64,000 nt of DNA from Azospirillum sp. TSO35-2 (GTDB taxonomy: Bacteria; Pseudomonadota; Alphaproteobacteria; Azospirillales; Azospirillaceae), in NCBI RefSeq assembly GCF_003116095.1, contig NZ_LGRA01000022.1, forward strand, positions 5,440-69,439, in the 5' to 3' direction. The notes beneath the pieces are model-generated. The model made no database searches. It was not told where the DNA came from and saw nothing but the letters and a program-made list of their open reading frames with translations. Below are positions 53,645 through 62,678 of this stretch, one piece after another. The position numbers were made by a program, and so were the translations under genes. The number at the start of each line of letters is the position of its first letter. Positions within the stretch are counted from its first letter, which is position 1.

Positions 53645-54850
53645 ATGACGCCATTCGATCCACCCGTCATCAAAGCCGCCGCACCCGACCGCACCGATGA
53701 CGAGCCGGCCTTCACCGCCGCCGGGCTGGCGGTGCCGGTGGCGCCGCTGGCGGCCGACCAGCCCTGCGCCGTGCCGCTCGCCCGCTTCGCTCGCCAGCCC
53801 GACCTTCCCGCCCTGCCGGTCGTCGACGGCGAGGGGCGCGTGCTCGGCCTGCTCGACCGCAACCGGCTGTCGGCGGACGGTGGCGACGGTCTGGCGGAGC
53901 GGCGGGTGTCCGCCCTGATGGACGACGCCCCGCTGGTGGTGGAGGGCGCCACCCCGCTGGCCGAGATCGGCCGCCGGCTCGCCCGGCTGAAACCGGCGGC
54001 GCTGGTGACCGGCTTCCTGGTGGTGGAGCAGGGGCGCTATCTGGGCGTCGGCACGGTGACCGGCCTGATGGCGCGGTCGGCGGAGCAGACGGAACTGCGC
54101 GCCCGCCAGTTGGACGAGGCGCGCCGGCAGGCCGAACGGGCCAGCCGGGCCAAGACCGCCTTCCTCGCCAACATGAGCCACGAGATCCGCACGCCGCTGA
54201 ACGCGATGATGGGCTTCGCCGAAATCCTGGAGCAGGAGGTGCTGGGGCCGCACAGCATCCCGCTGTACCGCGAATACGCCCGCGACATCGCCGAGAGCGG
54301 CCGGCATCTGATGGAGCTGATCAACGACCTGCTCGACCTGTCGAAGGCCGAGGCCGACCGGCTGGAGCTGGTCGAGACCATGGTCGACGCGGTGCGGGTG
54401 TCGATCGGCACCGCGAGGCTGCTGGCGGAGCGGGCGTCGCGCCACGGCGTGCGCATCGTCACCACGGTGCCGCCCGATCTGCCGCCGCTGCGCGCCGACG
54501 AACGCAAGCTGCGCCAGATGCTGCTGAACCTGCTGTCCAACGCGGTGAAGTTCACCCCGTCCGACGGGGTGGTGACGCTGAGCGCCCGCGTGGCGGCGGA
54601 CGGCGCCCTGTGGCTGGCGGTGCAGGACACCGGCATCGGCATGACCGGCGAGGAGCTGGCCAAGGCGCTGGAGCCCTGGGGCCAGATCGACAGCGCGCTC
54701 GCCCGCAGCCATGTCGGCACCGGCCTGGGCCTGCCGCTGACCAAGCGCCTGATCGAACTGCACGGCGGCCGCCTGGACGTGGTGAGCCGCCGCGACGAAG
54801 GCACGGCGATGGCCCTGGTCTTCCCGGCCGACCGGGTCGGGCGGGGGTAG
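53645..54850 (+). CDS. Histidine kinase with N-terminal CBS-like pair
   Basis: A 401-residue soluble sensor kinase. Residues about 20-145 form a CBS-like pair that may bind adenine nucleotides (RQPDLPALPVVDGEGRVLGL with DRNRL; later GFLVVEQGRYLGVGTVTGLM). A coiled coil leads to HisKA with the phospho-His in FLANMSHEIRTPLNAMMGFA (about 179-198). The HATPase domain has LRQMLLNLLSNAVKFTPSD (N box), VQDTGIGM (G1) and GTGLGLPLTKRLIELHGG (G2). No membrane segment, so it senses an internal signal. No partner regulator is adjacent. It is divergent from fur. Confidence 0.9.
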   Translation: MTPFDPPVIKAAAPDRTDDEPAFTAAGLAVPVAPLAADQPCAVPLARFARQPDLPALPVVDGEGRVLGLLDRNRLSADGGDGLAERRVSALMDDAPLVVEGATPLAEIGRRLARLKPAALVTGFLVVEQGRYLGVGTVTGLMARSAEQTELRARQLDEARRQAERASRAKTAFLANMSHEIRTPLNAMMGFAEILEQEVLGPHSIPLYREYARDIAESGRHLMELINDLLDLSKAEADRLELVETMVDAVRVSIGTARLLAERASRHGVRIVTTVPPDLPPLRADERKLRQMLLNLLSNAVKFTPSDGVVTLSARVAADGALWLAVQDTGIGMTGEELAKALEPWGQIDSALARSHVGTGLGLPLTKRLIELHGGRLDVVSRRDEGTAMALVFPADRVGRG

Positions 54851-54863
54851 GGACCGGCTCCGC

Positions 54864-54892
54864 CCCTCTCCCCGTACCGTACGGGGAGAGGG
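54864..54892. terminator. 29-base palindrome between convergent genes
   Basis: CCCTCTCCCCGTAC and GTACGGGGAGAGGG are perfect 14-bp arms around a single C, between the kinase gene and convergent htpG. It would form a strong bidirectional hairpin; similar CTCCCCGTACGGGGAG elements are common dispersed repeats in proteobacteria. Confidence 0.7.
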
Positions 54893-54910
54893 ACAGCGCC
54901 GGCCGGCTGC

Positions 54911-56791
54911 TTACGCCAGCCCCTTCTCCATCGCGCTCGCCAAGCGGCGGGCGAAGGCGGCGGGGTCGGGCAGGGGTTCGCCTTCGACGATGCGGGCCTG
55001 GTCGAGCAGCAGCCACGCCGCATCCTCCAGCGCGTCGGTGGCGCCGCTGCCCTTCGCCCGTTCGGCCAGGCGCTTGATCAGCGCGTGCGACGGGTTGATC
55101 TCCAGGATGCGCTTGCCGACCTCGCCGTTCAGCTGCTTGTGCTGCTTCAGCAGACGCTCCAGATGCATGTCCATGTCGTTGTCGTCGGCGACCAGACAGA
55201 CGGCGCTGTCGGTCAGGCGCTCCGACTTGCGGACATCCTTCACCGCGTCGGCCAGCGTCAGCTTCAGCAGGGCCACCAGATCGGTCAGCTCGCCTTCCGG
55301 CGCCTTGTCCTCGGGCGTCTCGGGCTCGGTGCCCTTGATCTTGCCGAGGTCGGCGCCGCTGCGGGTCACCGACTTGAAGGGCTTGCCGTCATAGACGCCG
55401 ACCGACGGCATCCAGAACTCGTCGACCGGGTCGGTCAGCAGCAGCACCTCGACGCCCTTGGCCTTGAAGCCTTCCAACTGCGGGCTGCGCAGCAGGGTGT
55501 CGATGTCGTCGCCGGAGATGGTGAAGATGGTGTCCTGGCCCTCCTTCATCCGCGCGACATACTCGTCGAGCGACACCAGCCCCTCGCCCGCCGTGGTGCG
55601 GAAGCGCAGCAGCTTCATCAGCTCGTCGCGGTGCTCGTAGTCCTCGTAGAGGCCTTCCTTCAGCACCGCGCCGAAATTCTCCCAGAAGGTCGCGTATTCG
55701 GCGGCGTTCTCGCTGTCCTTGGCCTTCTTGTTCAGCTCCGACAGGACGCGGCGCGTGATGCCGGCGCGGATCTTGGCCAGCATCGGGTTGTGCTGCAGCA
55801 TCTCGCGGCTGATGTTCAGCGGCAGATCCTCGCTGTCGACCACGCCGCGCAGGAAGCGCAGGTAGGGCGGGATCAGCCCTTCGGCGGCGTCGGTGATGAA
55901 GACGCGCTTGACGTACAGCTTCACCCGGTGGGCGCGCTTGGGGTCGAACAGGTCGAACGGCTTGGTCGAGGGCACGAACAGCAGGTTGGTGTATTCCAGC
56001 GCCCCTTCCGCCCGCCAGTGCAGCGTCAGCCACGGCTCGTCGAAGGCGTGGCCGACATGGTGGTAGAATTCCTTGTACTGGTCCGCCGTGATCTCGTTCT
56101 TCGAGCGGGTCCACAGGGCCGACGCGCTGTTCAGCGCCTTGGCGTCATCGCCGTCGCCGAAGACGATCGGGATGGCGATGTGGTCGGAGTATTTGCGGAC
56201 GATCGCGCCGAGGCGGGTCTCGTCGAGATACTCGTCGTCGCCCTCGCGCAGGTGCAGGACGATCCGGGTGCCGCGGGCCAAGCCGTCGGTCTCGGCGATG
56301 GTGAACTCGCCCTTGCCGTCGGATTCCCAGCGCCAGCCCTGGGTCTCGCCGGCCTTGCGGGTCAGCACGGTGACCTTGTCGGCGGCCATGAAGGCGGAAT
56401 AGAAGCCGACCCCGAACTGGCCGATCAGGTTGACGTCCTTCTTGGCGTCGGCGTTTTCCGCGGTCTTCAGCGACTTCATGAAGGCGGCGGTGCCGGAGCG
56501 CGCGATGGTGCCGAGATTCTCGACCAGATCCTCGCGGTTCATGCCGATGCCGTTGTCGGCGACGGTCAGGGTCCGCGCCTCCTTGTCGGCCAGCAGGCGG
56601 ACCGTCAGGTTCGGGTCGTCGGCCGAGAGTTCGGGCTGGGTCAGGGCCGCGTAGCGCAGGCGGTCGCAGGCGTCCGACGCGTTGGAGACCAGCTCGCGCA
56701 GGAAGACTTCCTTCTCGCTGTAGAGCGAGTGGGCGACGATGTCGAGCAGACGGCTGACCTCGGCCTGAAAACTGAGCCGTTCCTCGGTCAT
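54911..56791 (-). CDS. htpG: Chaperone HtpG (Hsp90)
   Basis: A 626-residue bacterial Hsp90. The N-terminal GHKL ATPase domain is about residues 1-220: RELVSNASDACDRLRY, VADNGIGMNREDLVENLGTI, then GQFGVGFYSAFMAADKVTV. The middle domain contains LPLNISREMLQHNPMLAKIR, and the C-terminal dimerisation domain includes MERLLKQ-like helices near 545-620. It folds or stabilises client proteins under stress. The ATG at 56791 starts MTEERLSFQAEVSRLLDIV, preceded by a GAAGGTG site; the longer frame is not Hsp90 sequence. A sigma-32-like promoter lies upstream. Confidence 0.98.
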   Translation of the reverse strand: MTEERLSFQAEVSRLLDIVAHSLYSEKEVFLRELVSNASDACDRLRYAALTQPELSADDPNLTVRLLADKEARTLTVADNGIGMNREDLVENLGTIARSGTAAFMKSLKTAENADAKKDVNLIGQFGVGFYSAFMAADKVTVLTRKAGETQGWRWESDGKGEFTIAETDGLARGTRIVLHLREGDDEYLDETRLGAIVRKYSDHIAIPIVFGDGDDAKALNSASALWTRSKNEITADQYKEFYHHVGHAFDEPWLTLHWRAEGALEYTNLLFVPSTKPFDLFDPKRAHRVKLYVKRVFITDAAEGLIPPYLRFLRGVVDSEDLPLNISREMLQHNPMLAKIRAGITRRVLSELNKKAKDSENAAEYATFWENFGAVLKEGLYEDYEHRDELMKLLRFRTTAGEGLVSLDEYVARMKEGQDTIFTISGDDIDTLLRSPQLEGFKAKGVEVLLLTDPVDEFWMPSVGVYDGKPFKSVTRSGADLGKIKGTEPETPEDKAPEGELTDLVALLKLTLADAVKDVRKSERLTDSAVCLVADDNDMDMHLERLLKQHKQLNGEVGKRILEINPSHALIKRLAERAKGSGATDALEDAAWLLLDQARIVEGEPLPDPAAFARRLASAMEKGLA

Positions 56792-56857
56792 GGGGGCACC
56801 TTCGTTGGTTGGCCCGGGCGTTGGTGTGCCCGGATGGGTGGCGTCAAGACGGCGGAG

Positions 56858-56885
56858 ATATGTGAAAGCGCCCCCGCCGTTCAAG
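56858..56885 (-). promoter_or_regulatory. Candidate sigma-32 heat-shock promoter of htpG
   Basis: On the minus strand, CTTGAA (56885-56880) is followed 14 bases later by TCACATAT (56865-56858), close to the heat-shock consensus CTTGAAA-N11-14-CCCCATNT. It lies about 70 bases before the htpG start. Confidence 0.55.
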
Positions 56886-56970
56886 AGGCTTTGCCGACGC
56901 AACCGCCAGAGGTGTGTCCGATGTCGTGGTTTCGCGGGCACGAGCCCGCGGGGCCGCCGTCGCGGCCCTT

Positions 56971-57002
56971 CGGCGGCACGGGATGGATGACCCGTGCCGC
57001 CG
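56971..57002. terminator. 12-bp hairpin downstream of the exported protein gene
   Basis: CGGCGGCACGGG (56971-56982) pairs perfectly with CCCGTGCCGCCG (56991-57002) around 8 bases, directly after the minus-strand stop at 57009. A second small stem (GCGGGC/GCCCGC) lies at about 56935-56950. No T-run. Confidence 0.6.
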
Positions 57003-57008
57003 CCGTCC

Positions 57009-58673
57009 TTACTTCTTGCCCTTCGGCTTCTCCGCCGGGGCCGGGGCGGGTTCGCTGCCGCCGCCCAGCATCGGGGTCATGTCGGCGCCGTTCAGCAGCA
57101 GCTGGCCGGCTTCGGTCAGGTCGATCTTGTAGGTGCGGATGTCGGCACCGCTGTCGTCCTTGCCGGCCTGGCCCATCGCCTGGAGCATGGCGAGGCCGCC
57201 CATCAGGTCCTGCGTCTCCTTGTCGGGCTTGGCGCCCGGCGCCGGCTGCATCGCCTTGACCGCGGCGTCGATGCCCTTCAGCAGGATGGTGGCGCCGCCG
57301 GTGACGCCGAAGGCGGCCGGGGCGGCGACCCGCAGGGCGCCGCTGGCGGTGCCGGCGGTGGCGGGGGTGTCGAGGGTCAGCGCGTCGACGCGCAGCTCGG
57401 TCCCGGCCTTGCTCATCGCCGCCATGGTGTCCTGCATCGCGAGGTCGGCGGCGGCCGGGCCGGCCGGCGGCTTGGCCGGCTTGGCAGGCTTGGCGCCCTT
57501 CTTCGGCGGAGCCTCCTCGGCCTCGGCCGACTTCGCCAGCTCGCCGAAGGCCTTCCACAGGGCGGCGTTCGGCATCTTGGCCAGCGACACCTTGATCTCC
57601 AGCGCGCGCGGCGTGAAGGCGACGGGGGCCGGCGACGGGGTCATGGCGAAGTCGCGCGCCTCCATGCCGAAGCTGGCGGTCGACAGCTCCTGGTCGAGGT
57701 CGGACACCCCGCCCTGGAAGGAGAACTGGCCGAGCGAGACCTTCGTCCCGTCCTCCGGGTTGGTGGCCGACAGGTTGGACAGGCGCATCTTGCTGGTGAC
57801 GCCGGCGAACAGCCCCTGCAGCTTCGGCAGCAGGTCGGCGCTGGCCGGGGCGGTGCCCTTGGACGCCGCCTGCTCCGACAGCTTCTGCAGCGCGGTGACC
57901 TTGGTCAGGTCGACGCGGCTGTAGCCCGCCTCGGCGGTGATGCCGCCGATCTTCAGCATCTCGAGGTTCTTGTCGTCGAGCACCGACAGGCCGCCCAGCG
58001 CGAAGGCGATGGGGCCGCTCCACAGGGTGGCGCCGCTGGCGCCGGTTTCCGGCTTCAGATCCTCGATCAGCGTCATCGTGGCGACCGACAGCTTGCCCTT
58101 GCCGTCGGCGGCGCCGACCGTCAGGTCGTTGTAGGCGGCGTCGATGGTCAGCATGGTTTCCAGCACGCTCGACCAGGTGCCGGTGAAGGCCTGCTTGCCG
58201 ATGGCGATGGTGGCGGCGTCCTTGTACTCGTCCTCGTCGTCGAGGTTCTGCACCTTGATCGCGCTGGGCAGGGTGAGCGACAGGCCGAACAGCCCGTCGT
58301 CCTTCGGCGTCACCGACAGCAGGATGGTGCCGACGTCGAACCGGGTGCCGTCGGCGCCCTCGGCCGACAGGCGGGGCAGGGCGACGTCGTAATGGTCGCC
58401 GGCCGGCTTGACGGTGGGCTCACCCTCCCACTCGAAGCCGATGCCGTCGCCGTCTTCGGTCGGCGCCGGGAACCAGCGGGTCAGGCCGCTCTTCAGCGCG
58501 GTGGCCAGCGAGCGGGCGCCGGTGTCGTCGACCGCGGGCACCGCGGCGTGGGCGGGCATCCAGGCGGACGCCACCAGCGCGAACAGGCCGCCGGCAACCA
58601 AAGCGGGCCGGATCGCGCGCCGGGGCAGCGACGGGGCGGGCGGGCGGGCGGGCATGGAACGGCGCAGACGCAT
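57009..58673 (-). CDS. Large exported hypothetical protein
   Basis: A 554-residue protein with no family I can name. A basic N-terminus and hydrophobic stretch (about residues 20-42, RPALVAGGLFALVASAWMPA, HAA) form a long signal peptide. The mature part is a long, repeating beta-rich region with motifs like SVTPKDDGLFGLSLTLPSAI and SNLSATNPEDGTKVSLGQFS, consistent with a periplasmic, possibly lipid- or membrane-associated protein. An Ala/Pro/Lys-rich segment (APPKKGAKPAKPAKPPAG) breaks it near residue 400, and a Lys/Pro tail ends it (PAPAPAEKPKGKK). It is downstream of htpG's promoter region and divided from GST by about 95 bases. Confidence 0.75.
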   Translation of the reverse strand: MRLRRSMPARPPAPSLPRRAIRPALVAGGLFALVASAWMPAHAAVPAVDDTGARSLATALKSGLTRWFPAPTEDGDGIGFEWEGEPTVKPAGDHYDVALPRLSAEGADGTRFDVGTILLSVTPKDDGLFGLSLTLPSAIKVQNLDDEDEYKDAATIAIGKQAFTGTWSSVLETMLTIDAAYNDLTVGAADGKGKLSVATMTLIEDLKPETGASGATLWSGPIAFALGGLSVLDDKNLEMLKIGGITAEAGYSRVDLTKVTALQKLSEQAASKGTAPASADLLPKLQGLFAGVTSKMRLSNLSATNPEDGTKVSLGQFSFQGGVSDLDQELSTASFGMEARDFAMTPSPAPVAFTPRALEIKVSLAKMPNAALWKAFGELAKSAEAEEAPPKKGAKPAKPAKPPAGPAAADLAMQDTMAAMSKAGTELRVDALTLDTPATAGTASGALRVAAPAAFGVTGGATILLKGIDAAVKAMQPAPGAKPDKETQDLMGGLAMLQAMGQAGKDDSGADIRTYKIDLTEAGQLLLNGADMTPMLGGGSEPAPAPAEKPKGKK

Positions 58674-58767
58674 CGAGGAGCTTCTCCCAAGAACAGGTTT
58701 GGGAGCACGTTATGCCTGATACGCGAGGCCGGTCCACGCTTCTGATGCGGGACGGCGGCGGCGGCCG

Positions 58768-59436
58768 CTAAAAATCCAGGTCGGCGTAGTGCCTGGGCGG
58801 CGGACAACCGGTGATGTTGTCGGCCAGCAGCGCGCGGAAGCTGGGGCGCGACTTGATGCGCGCGTACCAGTCCTTGGTTTCCGGGCTGCGGTCCCAGGGG
58901 ACGTTGTCGATGTAGTCGAGGCAGGAGAGCTGCACCGCCGCGGCGATGTCGGCCAGCGTGAAGACCGACCCGGCCAGCCACGGCCGGCGTTCCGACAGGA
59001 AGGCGATGTAGTCGAGATGGTAGGTGATGTTGGCCAGCCCGGCGCGAATCGCCGGGGCGAAGGGGTGGCCCTGGCCGGACAGCCGCTTGACCAGCTTCTC
59101 GCCGACCAGATTCTCGGCCACCTCGCGTTCGAACTTGTGCAGGAACCAGTCGGCGATCCGCCGCACCTCGGCCCGCGCCGCCACCTCGCGCGGCAGCAGG
59201 GGGGTGTCGGGGTAGGCCTCCTCCAGATACTCGATGACGGCGAGGCCGCCGGCGACGACTGTCCCGTCCTCCTCCACCAGCACCGGGACCTCGCCGGACG
59301 GGTTCAGCTTCAGGAAGTCGGTCCGCCGTTCCCACGGCTTTTCGACCACCGCATCGAAGGGCAATCCCTTCTCGGCGAGCATGACGCGGGCGACGCGCGA
59401 CGGGGCGTGGATCGGATGATGGTACAAGGTTCGCAT
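58768..59436 (-). CDS. Glutathione S-transferase
   Basis: A 222-residue glutathione S-transferase family protein. The thioredoxin-like N-terminal domain covers about residues 1-76, with MRTLYHHPIHAPSRVARVML (possible catalytic Ser in APSR), NPSGEVPVLVEEDGTVV (cis-Pro motif VPVL) and AVIEYLEEAYPD. The helical C-terminal domain follows, with GSVFTLADIAAAVQLSCLDY. Substrate unknown; likely a cytoplasmic detoxification enzyme. Predicted to be monocistronic. Confidence 0.92.
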   Translation of the reverse strand: MRTLYHHPIHAPSRVARVMLAEKGLPFDAVVEKPWERRTDFLKLNPSGEVPVLVEEDGTVVAGGLAVIEYLEEAYPDTPLLPREVAARAEVRRIADWFLHKFEREVAENLVGEKLVKRLSGQGHPFAPAIRAGLANITYHLDYIAFLSERRPWLAGSVFTLADIAAAVQLSCLDYIDNVPWDRSPETKDWYARIKSRPSFRALLADNITGCPPPRHYADLDF

Positions 59437-59529
59437 GGCGGCGGGACTTTACCGCAACGCCGCAAACGAAAACAGCCCGCCCTTACGGGTCCGCGCCGGT
59501 CTCGTTGGGGTAGGGCCGGGCCGCAGGCG

Positions 59530-59997
59530 TCAGCCGGCCCGCGACAGCCGGTAGAGCACCAGCGCATCCGGCTGGCTCGACGCCGCGGTCACCGGGGTCC
59601 AGCCGTTGCGTTCGTAGAAGGCGCGGGCGGCGGCGTTCCGCGCGGCGCAGGCCAGCTCGGCCGGTCCATGGCGCAGGCTGCCGCCCAGCCGGTCCAGCGC
59701 CGCGCGCAACAGGGCGGATCCGATGCCGCGCTTGTGCCAGTCGGGGGCGATGAACAGGTTGTGGATGACGCGGGCCTGCGGGTCGAGCGACACGAAACCG
59801 ACGACCGCCCCGTCCGACTCGGCCACCAGCACGATGTCCTCGCGCACGCAGTCGTAATAATCGTCGAGCCCGAACCGGTCGGCCGGTTGCCAGGGAAAGG
59901 CCGCCCGGCGGCCGTCCAGGAAGATCTCGGCACAGCGCGCCTGGTCGGCGGCGCGGGCGGAACGGATCGCGATGCGCACCCCCTGGCTGGCCGGCAT
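59530..59997 (-). CDS. GNAT-family N-acetyltransferase
   Basis: A 155-residue acetyltransferase of the GNAT fold. The acetyl-CoA motif A is VIHNLFIAPDWHKRGIGSAL (about residues 77-96, with R-G-I-G pyrophosphate loop), and motif B is ARAFYERNGWTPV. The N-terminal IRSARAADQARCAEIF matches small GNAT proteins. The substrate (amino acid, antibiotic or protein) cannot be inferred. It starts MPASQGVRIA at 59997 and is isolated. Confidence 0.9.
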   Translation of the reverse strand: MPASQGVRIAIRSARAADQARCAEIFLDGRRAAFPWQPADRFGLDDYYDCVREDIVLVAESDGAVVGFVSLDPQARVIHNLFIAPDWHKRGIGSALLRAALDRLGGSLRHGPAELACAARNAAARAFYERNGWTPVTAASSQPDALVLYRLSRAG

Positions 59998-60116
59998 GCC
60001 CCCTCCCTTCGTCCATCACGGTGGACCGTCGGAATCAACCCGTCACGCGCCAGACTATTCCGGGCGCGCGGGGTTCGGGAACGCTTCTTTGGTCCGGGGG
60101 GGAGGGGAGGGGCGGC

Positions 60117-61313
60117 TCAGCGGGCCGTCTTGGCGGCGTCGTCGCCGGCTTCGTTGGCGGCGTTGCCCAGCAGGCCGGCCTCCCGGTAATAGCGCTCCGC
60201 CCCGGGATGCAGCGGGACCGAGACGTTGGCCACCGCCTTGGCCGGGTCGAAGCTGCGGCCCTTCGGGTGCCCCTCGGCCAGGACGCGGCGGGTGTTCTCG
60301 TGCCACAGCGCCTTGACGATGCCGTAGATCAGGTCGGGGTCGCGGTCGGCGCGGGTCAGCAGCTCCGCCCCCAGGCTCAGCGTCGGGGTCGGGGCGGTGC
60401 CGGGGTAGGCGTTGGCCGGGATCTCGGTCGCGATGTAGAAGCGCTGGGTGCGCAGCAGCCGGTCGGCCGGCTCGCCGTCCAGCGGCACCAGCCGGATCGG
60501 CACCCGCGCCGCGACGTCGCTGACCGCCTGCACCGGATAGCCGGCGACCATGACGAAGCCGTCCAGCTCGCCCTTCGCCAGCCGGTCGGCCGACATGCCG
60601 GGCTTGAGGTAGAGCGGCGACACCGTCGTTTCCGACAGGCCGTAGGCGTCGAGGATCAGCCGCGCCTCGACCAGCGTGCCCGACCCCTCCTCGCCCAGCG
60701 AGACGGTGCGGCCCTTCAGGTCGGCCATGCGGTCGATGAAGCCGTCGGAGCGGACGACGACCTGGATCGCCTCCGCGTACAGCATGCCGAGCGAGCGCAG
60801 CTCGGCGAAGGGGCGCTTGCCGGTGAAGCTGCCGGTGCCGCTGTAGGCCCAATAGGCGACGTCGGCCTGGGCGAACCCGGCCTCCACCGCGCCCGACCGC
60901 AGCATCTCGACATTCTCCACCGAGCCGTTGCTGGCCTGCGCCACCACGATCAGGCCGGGGATGCCGCAACTGCCGCCGCGGTCGCAGGGGCGCGAGCCCG
61001 GCGGGTTGGAAATGGCGTTGGCGATCAGCCCGCCGATCGGGAAATAGGTGCCCGCCGTCGTGCCGGTGCCGATGCGGAAATAGCGCAGCTCCTGCGCCGC
61101 CGCGGCACCGGGTCGCGCGGCCGCCAGACCGGCCGCCAGCAGCGGCGACAGCGCCAGTCCGGCCAGCAGGTCGCGGCGACCCAGGGACGGGTCCGGAGAA
61201 GCGCCGGTGCGCCGGTCGGTGTCGCAGGCCGGAGGGGTGGCGTGAGGCTCGGCCCGGGACAGAGGCGCGGCCCCCGGTGGGGAAGGGCAGGCTGTGGCGG
61301 CTGCGCGGGGCAC
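60117..61313 (-). CDS. TAXI-family TRAP transporter solute-binding protein
   Basis: A 398-residue exported substrate-binding protein of the TAXI family. It follows a twin-arginine signal: GRRDLLAGLALSPLLAAGLA at about residues 45-64, then a cleavage near AAA-Q. The mature protein has RIGTGTTAGTYFPIGGLIAN and GSVENVEMLRSGAVEAGFAQ (substrate loop), GRTVSLGEEGSGTLVEARLI and ending PLHPGAERYYREAGL. TAXI proteins deliver dicarboxylates, glutamate or similar acids to TRAP permeases; no permease genes are nearby. The N-terminal ~40 residues before the Tat motif are long; a later start is possible. An internal CDRGGSCG pair may form a disulfide. Confidence 0.88.
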   Translation of the reverse strand: MPRAAATACPSPPGAAPLSRAEPHATPPACDTDRRTGASPDPSLGRRDLLAGLALSPLLAAGLAAARPGAAAAQELRYFRIGTGTTAGTYFPIGGLIANAISNPPGSRPCDRGGSCGIPGLIVVAQASNGSVENVEMLRSGAVEAGFAQADVAYWAYSGTGSFTGKRPFAELRSLGMLYAEAIQVVVRSDGFIDRMADLKGRTVSLGEEGSGTLVEARLILDAYGLSETTVSPLYLKPGMSADRLAKGELDGFVMVAGYPVQAVSDVAARVPIRLVPLDGEPADRLLRTQRFYIATEIPANAYPGTAPTPTLSLGAELLTRADRDPDLIYGIVKALWHENTRRVLAEGHPKGRSFDPAKAVANVSVPLHPGAERYYREAGLLGNAANEAGDDAAKTAR

Positions 61314-61393
61314 CGGGTCGTCCCGTTCGTCTGGGGGGAAGGGCGTGCCTTCAAAGATTTCCGCGCAACCCGGTCATTTCAAGGCGCAACTGG

Positions 61394-61888
61394 TCAAATC
61401 ACCCCGACGAGGTCGAGAACGCCGGCGACTGCTACCGCACCGCCACACACCCGCACCGCCCGGTCCGATTCGGCCTGGGTCACGGCGATCGACAGACCCA
61501 GCCCGCCGCAGGCGACCAGCAGCAGCCCGCTGGCGAAACCGGCCCAATAGAGCGGCGGTCCCTGGTGGGCGTGGCCGTGGAACACCGCGACGACGGCGGC
61601 GACCAGCACCGCCAGCGCCGCCGGCGCCCGCACCCCGAGCGCGACCAGCGCGCCGACGACGACCAGCGACGCCGCCAGCCCCGGCCCGGCGTAGGGCAGC
61701 CGCAGCCCCATCTGCGCCGCGACCCCGGCGGCCAGCGCCGCGGTGATGGCGGCGGCCGGCACCTGCCAGACCGCGGCCCCGCCATTCTGCCCCGCCCACA
61801 TCCCGAGCCCGAGGATGCCCAGCAGATGCTGGAGCACCCAGACCGGCGTGGTCAGCCCGTTGCCGAAAGCTCCCGTCACCGTCGTCAT
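61394..61888 (-). CDS. HupE/UreJ-like membrane protein
   Basis: A 164-residue integral membrane protein with about six helices. It resembles HupE/UreJ nickel-uptake proteins: WVLQHLLGILGLGMWAGQNG near residue 17 corresponds to the family's HPxxGxDHLLA region (with only one His kept), and AVFHGHAHQGPPLY (about residues 101-114) is the HGHAHG motif. The usual signal peptide and first His-Pro are missing, and the protein is shorter than most. No urease or hydrogenase genes are in the window, so a metal-transport role is uncertain. Confidence 0.75.
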   Translation of the reverse strand: MTTVTGAFGNGLTTPVWVLQHLLGILGLGMWAGQNGGAAVWQVPAAAITAALAAGVAAQMGLRLPYAGPGLAASLVVVGALVALGVRAPAALAVLVAAVVAVFHGHAHQGPPLYWAGFASGLLLVACGGLGLSIAVTQAESDRAVRVCGGAVAVAGVLDLVGVI

Positions 61889-61991
61889 CCGCCCGCACCC
61901 CGTCCGTGGTCATCCGGGGGCCGGTATGGCGGCAGAGGGGCCGTGGGGTCAAGCGGCGGAGGGGGGAGGGCTTTGAGGAATGGCCGCGTCG

Positions 61992-62531
61992 TCACCGCGC
62001 CAGCGGGTCGCCCCATTGGCGCAGGTCGTTCTCGCGCTTCATCAGGTCGCGTTGGCCGAGCGGGTCGAGGCGCCCCATGGCGTCGTCGGTGCGCATGCGG
62101 TCGACCTCCGGCCGGATCAGGTCGCGCTTGAAGGCATCGGTGGCGCTCTGGGTCGAGGCCGGCGGCGGCAGCGGCACCGGGCGCGGCGGCTGCGGCAGGG
62201 CGGCCGGGTCGGGTGGGGGCGACGAACTGCCGCGGCGGCGCTTGGGCGGCGGCTGGTCGTTCTGTTGCTGGTCGTTCGGTGCCGACTCGGCCTTTGCCTG
62301 GGGCCGGCTCGCGCTGTTCCGGGACGGGGATGCGCGGTTCTGCTCCGCCTGGATCTCGCTCCAGGTCCGCCGCTCCCCGCCGGGGATCACGGTCTGGGTG
62401 TAGGTCGGCGGAAAGGCCTGGGCCCGGCCGGGCATGTCGTCGCGGATCTCCTGCGGCGCGCAGGCGCCGGCCGCCAGCAGGAACGCCAGCGGGGCGAGAC
62501 GGCAAACGGGGCGCGGGATGCGTGGGGCCAT
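61992..62531 (-). CDS. Probable lipoprotein, Pro-rich, unknown function
   Basis: A 179-residue exported protein. Residues 1-24 are a signal peptide ending FLLAAGACAPQE; the Cys may be a lipidation site, though the lipobox AGAC is imperfect. A Gln/Pro/Ser/Arg-rich disordered middle (including PPPKRRRGSSSPPPDP) is followed by a helical C-terminus (FKRDLIRPEVDRMRTDDAMG, then LMKRENDLRQWGDP). I do not recognise a family. The start at 62531 lies 85 bases from the SOS box of the divergent imuB gene. Confidence 0.72.
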   Translation of the reverse strand: MAPRIPRPVCRLAPLAFLLAAGACAPQEIRDDMPGRAQAFPPTYTQTVIPGGERRTWSEIQAEQNRASPSRNSASRPQAKAESAPNDQQQNDQPPPKRRRGSSSPPPDPAALPQPPRPVPLPPPASTQSATDAFKRDLIRPEVDRMRTDDAMGRLDPLGQRDLMKRENDLRQWGDPLAR

Positions 62532-62615
62532 GGATGGAATGTCGGCGCTCGCCCGCCGTCCGGCAAGAGGCCCCCAAAGGAGGGACTCCCTTTGCGGAGA
62601 GGCTGAGGCTAGAGT

Positions 62616-62630
62616 GTTCGCTGTTTGTTC
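62616..62630 (+). promoter_or_regulatory. LexA (SOS) box upstream of imuB
   Basis: GTTC (62616-62619), seven bases, GTTC (62627-62630) is exactly the alphaproteobacterial LexA site GTTC-N7-GTTC, 49-63 bases upstream of the imuB ATG. Confidence 0.88.
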
Positions 62631-62678
62631 TAGCGTCCTTTCCATGCGGGAGGGGCGGGTGACGGGAGGAGGCGTGCC

